DNA of 64,000 bases from Telluria beijingensis (GTDB taxonomy: Bacteria; Pseudomonadota; Gammaproteobacteria; Burkholderiales; Burkholderiaceae_D). The stretch is taken from contig NZ_CP132480.1 of assembly GCF_030770395.1 (NCBI RefSeq), forward strand, positions 4,702,870 to 4,766,869, written 5' to 3'. Numbering within the stretch: position 1 is the stretch's first letter; each line of letters starts with the position of its first letter. Shown one piece after another: positions 1 through 7,336 of this stretch. The notes below the pieces were generated by a model. The model saw nothing but the letters and a program-made list of their open reading frames with translations, was not told the origin of the DNA and did not search any database. The position numbers and the translations under genes were made by a program.

Positions 1-410
1 TCCGCGCGCTCGGCCACCTCGACCGGGCCGGCGTGGGCCGGGTGATGGGGCAAGCCTTCGCCGGCCTCGTCACCCTGCTGCCGATCGCCAGCTACCGCGA
101 CGCGCTGCCGGTCAAGATGTTCGAGTACATGGCAGCCGGCATTCCCGTGATCGCTTCCGACTTCCCGCGCTGGCGCGCCATCGTCGAGGCCAGCGGCTGC
201 GGCCTGTGCGTCGACCCGCGCGACCCGGCGGCCATCGCCGCCGCCATCGACCGCCTGGCCCAGGACCCGCTGCTGGCGCGGCGCATGGGCGCCAATGGAA
301 GGCGCGCGATCGAGCAAACCTATAACTGGAAAAACGAAGCGCAGAAACTGCTGCGGTTCTATGCCGACCTCACCCGCCACCCATTGGCGCACCGGCTGGC
401 GCTCACGTAG
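1..410 (+). CDS. glycosyltransferase, GT4-like, C-terminal part (5' end outside window)
   Basis: The frame is open from base 3 to a TAG stop, giving about 135 residues with no start inside the window. The segment ALPVKMFEYMAAGIPVIAS is the donor-nucleotide-binding region typical of the C-terminal Rossmann half of family 4 glycosyltransferases. It is followed by the usual loop (DPRDPAAIAAAIDRLAQDP) and a terminal helix. By family it should transfer a sugar from an activated nucleotide donor on the cytoplasmic face during polysaccharide assembly. The genes that follow on the same strand also belong to polysaccharide synthesis. The N-terminal acceptor-binding half is not visible, so the sugar cannot be named. 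A GTG at 33 is not a likely start because the open frame continues upstream. Confidence 0.85.
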   Translation, partial: RALGHLDRAGVGRVMGQAFAGLVTLLPIASYRDALPVKMFEYMAAGIPVIASDFPRWRAIVEASGCGLCVDPRDPAAIAAAIDRLAQDPLLARRMGANGRRAIEQTYNWKNEAQKLLRFYADLTRHPLAHRLALT

Positions 411-506
411 GGAATGCAGGGACGGCGAGCATGCTTCGTTTAAGCGACTTCAAGGAATGACCCGGCGATCCACCTTATCGTGGTTTGCTGACTAACAGGT
501 GTATAT

Positions 507-1193
507 ATGTTCTTACAACACTGCAATACATTTATTCAGGCCATGAATCTGCCGGTAGCAAAGCTTTGCTTCCACCAGTATATCGATCCGGAAGACATCC
601 GCAGCACCTACCGCGCCTTCACCCGCCCGCATCCGCGCTTTCGCATCATTCGCGCCAAGACGGTCGGCGCGGCGTTGATCGACCTGGCGCGCTTCGCCGA
701 CCGGCAAGCCTACCAGGAGCAGATCAAGGCCAAGAACCATGGCGGCTACCACGCCAGACGCGCGCGCAATCGCGGCTACCGTTTCGTCGATATCGACCGC
801 AACGACCATATCGACGACATCCACGCCATCAACACCTCGCTCGACATGCGGCAAGGCCGTCCGATGGACGAAAAATACACCGAGAAATGCGAGGCCTTCG
901 ACACGCTGCCGCATTTCCGCCATCACGGCATTCTCGATGCCCAGGGCAAGCTGGTCGCCTATGCGAGCCTGGCCATCTACGGCAATTTCGCCGCCTTCTC
1001 GCAGATGCTGGGCTACCGCAACAACGACGGCATCATGCACCTGCTGCTGGTCGAGGCCATCAGCCGCCTGATCGACGAAAAACAGGTGCGCTACGTCATG
1101 TACGACACCTTCTTCGGCGCCCAGCCCGGCCTGCGCACCTTCAAGACCATCCTGGGCTTCCAGCCTTATCGCGCGCGCTATTCGATTCAATAA
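507..1193 (+). CDS. GNAT/FemAB-like protein of the exopolysaccharide cluster
   Basis: 228 residues from an ATG preceded by AGGTG at workable spacing; a second ATG at 543 is also possible. I do not recognise a named family. The C-terminal half (about residues 145-228) looks like an acyl-CoA N-acyltransferase: a beta strand with KLVAYASLAIYG, a hydrophobic strand-helix after NNDGIMHLLLVEAI, and an ending FKTILGFQPYRARY like the last strand of GNAT proteins. The N-terminal half is basic and rich in Tyr and Arg. It lies between a glycosyltransferase and a NodB-like deacetylase, so a role in acylating a glycan or its precursor is inferred from position and fold-like pattern only. Soluble, without signal peptide or membrane segments. 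Confidence 0.7.
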   Translation: MFLQHCNTFIQAMNLPVAKLCFHQYIDPEDIRSTYRAFTRPHPRFRIIRAKTVGAALIDLARFADRQAYQEQIKAKNHGGYHARRARNRGYRFVDIDRNDHIDDIHAINTSLDMRQGRPMDEKYTEKCEAFDTLPHFRHHGILDAQGKLVAYASLAIYGNFAAFSQMLGYRNNDGIMHLLLVEAISRLIDEKQVRYVMYDTFFGAQPGLRTFKTILGFQPYRARYSIQ

Positions 1194-1213
1194 TCGCTTC
1201 AACCATCGCCGCA

Positions 1214-1996
1214 ATGAAAACCCTGTTCAACCGCTTCTATGCCGATTACCTGATGCCCAGCCGCCTCGGCGAGTACGAGGCCTTGCTGCAGGCAGGGAAC
1301 GATGCCGGGTATGCGCAGGTCTCGGTGCGCAGCTTCTTCCGCGACCTGAACCGCCAGGCCCCGCCGCGCAAGACGCTGGTGCACCGCCACGACATCGACA
1401 GCGACCTGCGCACGGCAAAGAAGATGTTCGCGCTCGAGACCCGGCACGGGGTCCGGGCCAGCTATTACTTCCGCCTGTGCACGCTCGACTACGGCTTCAT
1501 GCGCGAGATCGAGGCCGCCGGCAGCGAAGCCAGCTACCACTACGAAGAAGTGGCCGATTTCGCCAAGCGCCACCGCATCCGCAAGGGCGACGAATTGCGC
1601 CTGCGCTTTCCGGAGATTCGCGAACTGTTCGCCCGCAATATCGGCCAGATCGCCGCGCGCCTGGGCGCACCGCTGGCGACGGTCGCCAGCCACGGCGACT
1701 TCGCCAACCGCCGCCTGAACGTGATCAACCACGAACTGCTGCGCGACCGCGCCCTGCGCACCCGCTGCGGCATCGAGTGCGAATCCTACGACGCCGAACT
1801 GCTGCGCGGCTTCGACCTGTATATCAGCGACCGCAAGCATCCGGTCTATTACCTGCCGATGTCGCCCTTCGCCGCCCTGGGCCACTACGAACGCATCTGC
1901 ATGCTGACCCACCCGGTGCAATGGGAAACCAACTGGATCGAGAGCACCCGCTGCAACTGGCGGCGCCTGGTTGAAGAAATGGTGTGGCGCATATGA
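1214..1996 (+). CDS. polysaccharide deacetylase-like (NodB-type) protein
   Basis: 260 residues starting at the ATG of MKTLFNRFY, 20 bases after the preceding stop. The frame is open further upstream, but that stretch is antisense-like sequence overlapping the preceding gene. LVHRHDIDSDL (about residues 57-67) matches the first metal-binding motif (R-H-D-x-D) of NodB-fold polysaccharide deacetylases, and ATVASHGDFANRR resembles the later H-containing motif. By family, such enzymes remove N-acetyl groups from sugars using a divalent metal; many members in O-antigen and EPS clusters act on precursors rather than polymer. There is no signal peptide, which suggests cytoplasmic action. Its stop overlaps the next start (ATGA), so translation is probably coupled to the GT4 gene. 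Confidence 0.72.
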   Translation: MKTLFNRFYADYLMPSRLGEYEALLQAGNDAGYAQVSVRSFFRDLNRQAPPRKTLVHRHDIDSDLRTAKKMFALETRHGVRASYYFRLCTLDYGFMREIEAAGSEASYHYEEVADFAKRHRIRKGDELRLRFPEIRELFARNIGQIAARLGAPLATVASHGDFANRRLNVINHELLRDRALRTRCGIECESYDAELLRGFDLYISDRKHPVYYLPMSPFAALGHYERICMLTHPVQWETNWIESTRCNWRRLVEEMVWRI

Positions 1997-3288
1997 ATCG
2001 TCTAAATATTCTTCTCATCAACCACTATGCCGGCTCGGTCCACCACGGCATGGAATACCGTCCCTATTACCTGGCGCGCGAATGGGTGCGCGCCGGCCAC
2101 CGGGTGCACGTGATCGCGGCCTCGCATTCGCACCTGCGGCGCCAGGCCCCCTTTCTCGACGGGCACGACCGTCTCGACCAGGACATCGACGGCATCCACT
2201 ACACATGGCTGCGTACCCCGCCCTATGCCGGCAATGGCGCCGGCCGGGTGCGCAATATGCTGGCCTTCGTGGCGCGCCTGTGGCGCGAGGCGCCGCGGCT
2301 TGCGCGCACCTTCGCGCCGGAGGCAGTGGTCGCCTCGAGCACCTATCCGCTCGATATCTGGCCGGCGCAGCGCATTGCGCGCCTGGCCGGCGCATCCCTG
2401 GTACATGAGGTGCACGACCTGTGGCCGCTGTCGCCGATCGAGCTGGGCGGCCATTCGCGCCGCCACCCCTTCATCATGCTGCTGCAGGCCGCCGAAGACC
2501 ATGCCTGCCGCCATGCCGACGCCATCGTCTCGATCCTGCCCCGGGTCCGTGCCCACCTGGAAGGGCGCGGCATGGCGCCGCACAAGCTGCACCTGGTCCC
2601 GAACGGCGTCGACCCTGGCGAATGGCCGCAGGCCGGCATCCAGCCATCGTTCACGGATGCTTCCGGCCTGGCGCCAGCCGGCTTGCCGCCCGCGCTCTCC
2701 GGCCTGCTCGCCCGCCTGCGCGCCGAAGGCCGGACGGTCGTCGGCTATGCCGGCAGCCACGGCCTGGCCAATGCGCTCGACACCCTGCTCGACGCCGCCC
2801 ACCTGCTGCGCGGGCGGCCGCTGTCCTTCGTGCTGGTCGGGGCCGGGCCAGAGAAAGACCTGCTGCACCGCCACGCGCACGCGCTCGGCCTCGAACACGT
2901 CCACTTTGCCGATCCCGTCCCCAAGCGCGCCATCCCGGCCCTGCTGGCCGGCTTCGACATCGCCTTCCTCGGCTGGCGGCGCCAGCCGCTGTACCGCTTC
3001 GGCATCGCGCCCAACAAGCTGCTCGACTACATGATGGCGGGCTGTCCGGTGCTGCACGCGGTCGAGGCCGGCAACGACCCGGTGGCGGAAACCGGCTGCG
3101 GCGCCAGCGTGGCGCCCGACGACCCGGCAGCCCTGGCCGAGGGCCTGGCGCGCCTGCTGGCGCTCGATCCCGCCACCCGTCGCGCGCTGGGCGAGCGCGG
3201 CCGGCGCCACGTCATGGAACACCTGAGCTATCCCGTCCTGGCCCAGCGCTTTCTCACCGTCCTTGCACCGGAGACCCGCCATGCCTGA
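1993..3288 (+). CDS. glycosyltransferase family 4, WbuB-like
   Basis: 431 residues. The start is taken at the ATG sharing an ATGA overlap with the preceding stop; a GTG nine bases earlier is less likely. The N-terminal domain begins [12 protein letters not shown] and has the [14 protein letters not shown] segment seen in WbuB/CapM-type GT4 enzymes. The C-terminal donor-binding half has GYAGSHG near residue 255, and the [16 protein letters not shown] loop near residue 340. It should add one sugar to the growing lipid-linked repeat unit at the inner face of the membrane. It overlaps the DegT aminotransferase gene by 8 bases (ATG at 3281, stop at 3286-3288). Donor and acceptor sugars cannot be read from the sequence. 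Confidence 0.87.
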   Translation: MNRLNILLINHYAGSVHHGMEYRPYYLAREWVRAGHRVHVIAASHSHLRRQAPFLDGHDRLDQDIDGIHYTWLRTPPYAGNGAGRVRNMLAFVARLWREAPRLARTFAPEAVVASSTYPLDIWPAQRIARLAGASLVHEVHDLWPLSPIELGGHSRRHPFIMLLQAAEDHACRHADAIVSILPRVRAHLEGRGMAPHKLHLVPNGVDPGEWPQAGIQPSFTDASGLAPAGLPPALSGLLARLRAEGRTVVGYAGSHGLANALDTLLDAAHLLRGRPLSFVLVGAGPEKDLLHRHAHALGLEHVHFADPVPKRAIPALLAGFDIAFLGWRRQPLYRFGIAPNKLLDYMMAGCPVLHAVEAGNDPVAETGCGASVAPDDPAALAEGLARLLALDPATRRALGERGRRHVMEHLSYPVLAQRFLTVLAPETRHA

Positions 3289-4552
3289 GCAGACCCTGTC
3301 CCATCCCGCCGCGTCAAGCGGCCTGCACGACGCCGACGGCGCCGATGCCTTTCTTCCCTTCGCCCTGCCCGACATCGGCGAGGAAGAAATCCGCGCCGTC
3401 GAAGCCTGCCTGCGCTCCGGCTGGGTCACGACCGGCCCCGTCACGCGGCGCTTCGAAGCCGCCTTCCGAGACTATCTCGGCGCCGACGTCCAGGCGATCG
3501 CCGTCAACTCGGCCACCGCCGGCCTGCACCTGGCGCTCGAGGCGGCCGGCATTGGACCGGACGACGAGGTCATCGTACCGACCCTGACCTTCACCGCCAG
3601 CGCCGAGGTCGTGCGCTATCTCGGCGCGCGGCCGGTGTTCGTCGACGCCGATCCGCACAGCCTCAACCTGGATCCCGCCGCGGTGGCGGCCGCGATCACC
3701 GGGCGCACGCGCGCCATCGTCCCGGTCCACTTCGCCGGCATGGCGGCCGACATGGACGCCATCGGCCGCCTCGCGCGGCGCCACGGCCTGCGCGTGATCG
3801 AGGACGCGGCCCACGCCTTTCCTACCCGCCACCACGGACGGCTGGTGGGCACGCTCGACAGCGACGTGACGGTGTTCAGCTTCTATGCCAACAAGACCAT
3901 GACCACCGGCGAAGGCGGCATGGTGGTCACGCGCGACGCGCGGCTGGCCGAACGGATCCGCTGCATGCGCCTGCACGGCATCAGCCGCGACGCCTTCGAC
4001 CGCTACGTGGCGCGCACCCCGTCCTGGTACTACGAGGTGGTGGCCGCCGGCTTCAAGTACAACCTGACCGATATCGCGTCCGCGATCGGCATCGAGCAAC
4101 TGCGCAAGATCGACCGCTTCCAGCAGCGCCGCACCGCACTGGCGCGGCGCTACGACGAAGCGCTGGCCGGCCTGCCGCTGGTGCTGCCGGCGCGCCCGGC
4201 GCCGGGCTCCGGCTCGACCCACGCCTGGCACCTGTACGTGGTGCGCCTGGACCGGTCGCCTTACGCGAGCGGCGGCGCGGAGCAGGCCGGCGCGGCCACG
4301 ATTGGCGACAAGGCCGGCCACGGCCGCGACGCGCTGATCGCCGGGCTGGCCGAACGCGGCATCGGCACCAGCGTCCATTTCATTCCGCTGCACCGCCAGC
4401 CGTACTGGCGCGACAGCTACGATCTGCGCGCCGCCGATTTCCCGGTCGCCGAAGCGGCCTACGCGACGATGCTCACCCTGCCGCTATACACCCGCATGGC
4501 CGACGCCGACCAGGAGCGGGTGATCGCGGCCTTGCACGACCTGCTGTCATGA
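3281..4552 (+). CDS. DegT/DnrJ/EryC1/StrS family sugar aminotransferase
   Basis: 423 residues, PLP-dependent fold type I. Visible family marks are [17 protein letters not shown] (cofactor phosphate region, written here as [13 protein letters not shown]), [11 protein letters not shown] with the Asp that contacts the PLP pyridine nitrogen, and [15 protein letters not shown] with the Schiff-base Lys near residue 204. These enzymes aminate a 4-keto (or 3-keto) nucleotide sugar from glutamate, giving an amino sugar for polysaccharide synthesis. The next gene is a phosphoglycosyl transferase, so the amino sugar may be the first sugar of the repeat unit; that is inference, as no dehydratase is visible here. 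A low-complexity insert rich in Gly and Ala lies near residue 335. Overlaps the next gene by four bases. Confidence 0.92.
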   Translation: MPEQTLSHPAASSGLHDADGADAFLPFALPDIGEEEIRAVEACLRSGWVTTGPVTRRFEAAFRDYLGADVQAIAVNSATAGLHLALEAAGIGPDDEVIVPTLTFTASAEVVRYLGARPVFVDADPHSLNLDPAAVAAAITGRTRAIVPVHFAGMAADMDAIGRLARRHGLRVIEDAAHAFPTRHHGRLVGTLDSDVTVFSFYANKTMTTGEGGMVVTRDARLAERIRCMRLHGISRDAFDRYVARTPSWYYEVVAAGFKYNLTDIASAIGIEQLRKIDRFQQRRTALARRYDEALAGLPLVLPARPAPGSGSTHAWHLYVVRLDRSPYASGGAEQAGAATIGDKAGHGRDALIAGLAERGIGTSVHFIPLHRQPYWRDSYDLRAADFPVAEAAYATMLTLPLYTRMADADQERVIAALHDLLS

Positions 4553-5139
4553 GCAAGCGCCTGTTCGACCTGGCGACGGCGCTGTCCGGGGTAGTGCTGC
4601 TGGCGCCGCTGCTGCTGCTGATCGCCCTGTGGATCAAGTGGGATTCGCCGGGACCGGTGCTGTACCGCCAGCAGCGGGTGGGACGCGGCGGCGCGCTGTT
4701 CACGATCTATAAATTCCGCACCATGCACCGGCGCCCGGACGGCGGCCCCGAACTCACGGTCGGCGCCGACCCGCGCGTCACCCATGCCGGCGCCGTGCTG
4801 CGGCGCTACAAGCTGGACGAATTGCCGCAGCTGTTCAACGTCATCCACGGGAGCATGAGCCTGGTGGGGCCGCGGCCCGAGGTGCCGCGCTACGTGGCCC
4901 ATTATCCCGAGCCGCTGCGCCGCATCGTGCTGTCGGTGGCGCCCGGCATCACCGACTGGGCCTCGATCCTGTACAAGGACGAGAACGCGGTGCTGGCGCG
5001 CGCGGGCGACCCCGAGCGCGCCTATATCGATACCGTGCTGCCGGCCAAGCTCCAGTATTACGTGCGCTATGTCCGCGAACGGACGTTCTGGATCGACGTC
5101 AAGATCATCCTGCGCACGCTGGTCGCGATCGTCCGTTAG
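4549..5139 (+). CDS. undecaprenyl-phosphate phosphoglycosyl transferase, small (PglC-type) form
   Basis: 196 residues, equal to the catalytic core only, so the short PglC/EpsL-like form rather than a WbaP/WcaJ form with four extra membrane helices. [20 protein letters not shown] is the reentrant membrane helix. [16 protein letters not shown] and the later [20 protein letters not shown] followed by GPRPEVPRY are the family signature, including the catalytic Asp-Glu pair in LDELPQ. It transfers a sugar-1-phosphate from a UDP-sugar to undecaprenyl phosphate, the committed step of repeat-unit synthesis. It starts at ATG 4549 inside the end of the aminotransferase gene (ATGA), so the two are probably co-translated. 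Confidence 0.93.
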   Translation: MSKRLFDLATALSGVVLLAPLLLLIALWIKWDSPGPVLYRQQRVGRGGALFTIYKFRTMHRRPDGGPELTVGADPRVTHAGAVLRRYKLDELPQLFNVIHGSMSLVGPRPEVPRYVAHYPEPLRRIVLSVAPGITDWASILYKDENAVLARAGDPERAYIDTVLPAKLQYYVRYVRERTFWIDVKIILRTLVAIVR

Positions 5140-5156
5140 GAAAACCGGGGACAGCG

Positions 5157-5753
5157 ATGTTGCGTGTGCTGCACCTGGGCGACCTCGAAGTCGCGCTGCC
5201 GCTGGGGATGGCCCTGGGCGCCTGGCTGCTGGCCGCCGGCGCCTGGCGCACGGCCCTGCGCTGGGGGACGTGCTTCGGTGCGGCGGTGGCGCTGGTCGGC
5301 GGCAGCAAGATCGCGCACCTGGGCTGGGGCACCGATGTCGGCCTGCTCGAGTTCAAGGCGATCAGTGGCCACGCGACCCTGGTCAGCGCGCTGTATCCGT
5401 TCGCGGCCTGGGTGCTGCTGGCGGGCCAGGGCCAGGCCGCGGCGCGGGTCGGCCTGGCGCTCGGCCTGCTGCTGGGCCTGCTGGTGGCGGCGCTGCTGGT
5501 CGCCAGCGGCGAACACACGGGCGCCGAGGCGCTCAGCGGCTGGCTGCTGGGCGCCGCCGCCAGCCTGCTCGGCGCCGCCTGGTCGGGCGATCTGGCGCGG
5601 GCGCGACTGCTGCCGGCCATCTGGTGGTCGCTGCCGGTGTTCGCGATCGGCGCCTGGCTCATGGAATTCGCGCACGTCGGCTACTGGATGATCCGGGTGG
5701 CCCTGGCGCTGTCGGGCAACAGTCGTCCCTATTCCTGGGATGCCTGCGGCTAA
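5157..5753 (+). CDS. PAP2-like membrane phosphatase, divergent
   Basis: 198 residues, very hydrophobic, about six membrane segments. EFKAISGHATLVSALYPF (Ser70-Gly71-His72) matches the central SGH motif of type 2 phosphatidic acid phosphatases. SGEHTGAEALSGW (His120) lies where the family has SR-x5-H-x3-D, but the Arg is absent and the last acidic residue is Glu instead of Asp. The usual K-x6-RP motif is not obvious. In a polysaccharide cluster such a protein would be expected to dephosphorylate a polyprenyl pyrophosphate carrier, but the incomplete motifs leave activity unproven. It starts 17 bases after the sugar transferase stop and appears to be in the same operon. Confidence 0.72.
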   Translation: MLRVLHLGDLEVALPLGMALGAWLLAAGAWRTALRWGTCFGAAVALVGGSKIAHLGWGTDVGLLEFKAISGHATLVSALYPFAAWVLLAGQGQAAARVGLALGLLLGLLVAALLVASGEHTGAEALSGWLLGAAASLLGAAWSGDLARARLLPAIWWSLPVFAIGAWLMEFAHVGYWMIRVALALSGNSRPYSWDACG

Positions 5754-5777
5754 ATCATGCAAACAAGGAGCTTCGCC

Positions 5778-6977
5778 ATGCCTACCCTCTCGCTTCCCAC
5801 GATCCGCTGTCGGGCCCAGTCCAACCTGCACGACCATCCGCTGCAATCGCTGGCGCTGTCGCTGCTGCGCGGTGTGGCCGCGCTCGAAGTGGCCGCCGGC
5901 CACCTGCGTTCCGAAATCTATCCCGGCCTGCGTTCGCTGCAGGATCCGACCCTGGCCTACCAGGTGTTCGCCTTCGTGACCGGCTTCGCCCACCAGGCGG
6001 TGGTGGTGTTCTTCCTGATCAGCGGCTGGCTGGTCGGCGGCAGCCTGATGAACCGCCTGCACCAGCCGCGCGCCCTCGCCAACTATGCGATCGACCGTGT
6101 CACCCGGCTCTGGATGGTGCTGCTGCCGACGCTGGTGCTGATCCTGCTGGTCGGGCTGGCGATCGGCGTGGCGCAGCCGGGGCCGGTCGACCTGTCGCCG
6201 GCCAACGATTACTCGGCCCTGAGCTTCGCCGGCAACCTGCTCGGCCTGCAAACCTTCCTGGTTCCCAATTTCGGCGGCAACTATGCCTTATGGAGCCTGA
6301 CCTATGAAACCTGGTACTACGTCCAGTTCCCGCTGCTGGCCCTGGTCCTGTTCGGTCACGGCCGCTTCAAGCGCGCCGCCTGCGCGGCCGCCTTCGTGGT
6401 ACTGGTAATCGTGCTGCCGAAGATGATCTCGATGTACTTCATGCTGTGGCTGCTGGGGGCCGCGTTCTCGCGCATCGAGCTGCATTGCGGCAATGGCTTG
6501 CGCCTCGTACTGGGCTTGCTGACGGCGGGCCTGTTCAGCTATTACCGCCTGACGGGCAGCAATAACGAGCTGGTGCCAGAATCGTTCGTGCAAGACATGA
6601 TCTGCAGCGTGCCCCTGCTGTTGCTGCTGTCTTCGCTGCACCAGCCGGTCGATCCCTCCTCGCCCCGCTTCCTGCGCATCAACGGCATCGCCACCTTCTT
6701 CTCGGAATTCTCGTTCACCCTCTACGTCACGCACCTGCCGCTGATCTTCCTCTCCATCCACATCGGCGGCACGACCTTCGGCCGCGAACAGCTCGATCCC
6801 TTCGTCACGCAGGACTACCTGTGGTATGGCGCGATGCTGCTGGCCCTGATCGGCTTCGCCTATGTGTTCTACCTGGCCTTCGAGCGCAATACCTTCCGCA
6901 TTCGGCGGGCCCTGAAGGACTGGCTGCTCGCGCCACGCGCGAAACGCCCGGCCGTCACTGCCCTGTCGCCGGATTGA
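5778..6977 (+). CDS. acyltransferase 3 family membrane protein
   Basis: 399 residues from the ATG at 5778, chosen because AAGGAG lies eight bases upstream (5763-5768); an in-frame ATG at 5757 would place that site inside the gene. LRGVAALEVAAGHLRSE is the first membrane helix with the His-containing motif of the acyltransferase 3 family, and ALWSLTYETWYYVQFP is a typical conserved inner segment. About ten membrane spans are predictable by eye. Family members O-acetylate or otherwise acylate polysaccharide, using acyl-CoA from the cytoplasm. It is the last gene of the visible plus-strand polysaccharide block. The natural role is probably decoration of the exported polymer, which is inferred from position. 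Confidence 0.87.
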   Translation: MPTLSLPTIRCRAQSNLHDHPLQSLALSLLRGVAALEVAAGHLRSEIYPGLRSLQDPTLAYQVFAFVTGFAHQAVVVFFLISGWLVGGSLMNRLHQPRALANYAIDRVTRLWMVLLPTLVLILLVGLAIGVAQPGPVDLSPANDYSALSFAGNLLGLQTFLVPNFGGNYALWSLTYETWYYVQFPLLALVLFGHGRFKRAACAAAFVVLVIVLPKMISMYFMLWLLGAAFSRIELHCGNGLRLVLGLLTAGLFSYYRLTGSNNELVPESFVQDMICSVPLLLLLSSLHQPVDPSSPRFLRINGIATFFSEFSFTLYVTHLPLIFLSIHIGGTTFGREQLDPFVTQDYLWYGAMLLALIGFAYVFYLAFERNTFRIRRALKDWLLAPRAKRPAVTALSPD

Positions 6978-6986
6978 ACGGATGAT

Positions 6987-7011
6987 GCCGGCCGGCGCGA
7001 CACCGGCCGGC
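6987..7011 (+). terminator. hairpin downstream of the acyltransferase gene
   Basis: Perfect 9-bp stem GCCGGCCGG / CCGGCCGGC with a 7-base loop, nine bases after the stop codon. There is no T-rich run after it, so it may be a weak terminator or an mRNA 3'-end stabiliser. Confidence 0.4.
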
Positions 7012-7289
7012 TCGTCGTCGGGGATAGTGGCGCCGATGGCATGGCGCCATCCGCGCAGCTTCCCTCATGATTCGCGCCCGATCGACCGCGCGCCACTCCT
7101 GGCGGACCAGACCTGAATCGGCCGTCAGCATGGCAAGGCAAGCAGGACTCCATGCCAATGGCAAGAAGACGGCAGGCTTACACGCGCTGAAGGCCTGGAC
7201 GCACCGAAGGCGCGCTTGCAGCGTGGCCGCGCTGGCCAGGAAGCCTTACACGCAAGGCGGGTGCCGGTTCGGCGACGGGACCGGTCGTG

Positions 7290-7323
7290 CATCACCTGGC
7301 GCACCACGGCGCGCCAGGTGATG
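7290..7323 (-). terminator. hairpin downstream of the tyrosine autokinase gene
   Basis: Perfect 13-bp stem (CATCACCTGGCGC paired with GCGCCAGGTGATG) and an 8-base loop, starting 14 bases past the stop of the minus-strand gene. No T-run follows in the minus direction, so termination may need Rho, or the hairpin may protect the message end. Confidence 0.5.
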
Positions 7324-7336
7324 GCTGCAGCGCGGT

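Larger units (their letters stand above)
6978..7336. other. intergenic region between convergent polysaccharide genes
   Basis: About 360 bases between the acyltransferase stop and the stop of the leftward autokinase gene. Besides a hairpin near each gene end, listed separately, I see no ribosome-binding site with a plausible reading frame and no repeat. The open frames found here are short, Arg-rich and look like random high-GC reading. Confidence 0.6.

Noticed and set aside
485..1996. One 503-residue frame covering the GNAT-like and deacetylase genes
   Set aside because: Its first 240 residues overlap the better-supported gene at 507-1193 in another frame and are Arg/His/Pro-rich without domain pattern; only the part from 1214 on matches a family.
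6978..7336. Small genes in the gap after the acyltransferase
   Set aside because: The frames are Arg-rich, lack ribosome-binding sites and overlap hairpins; no support.
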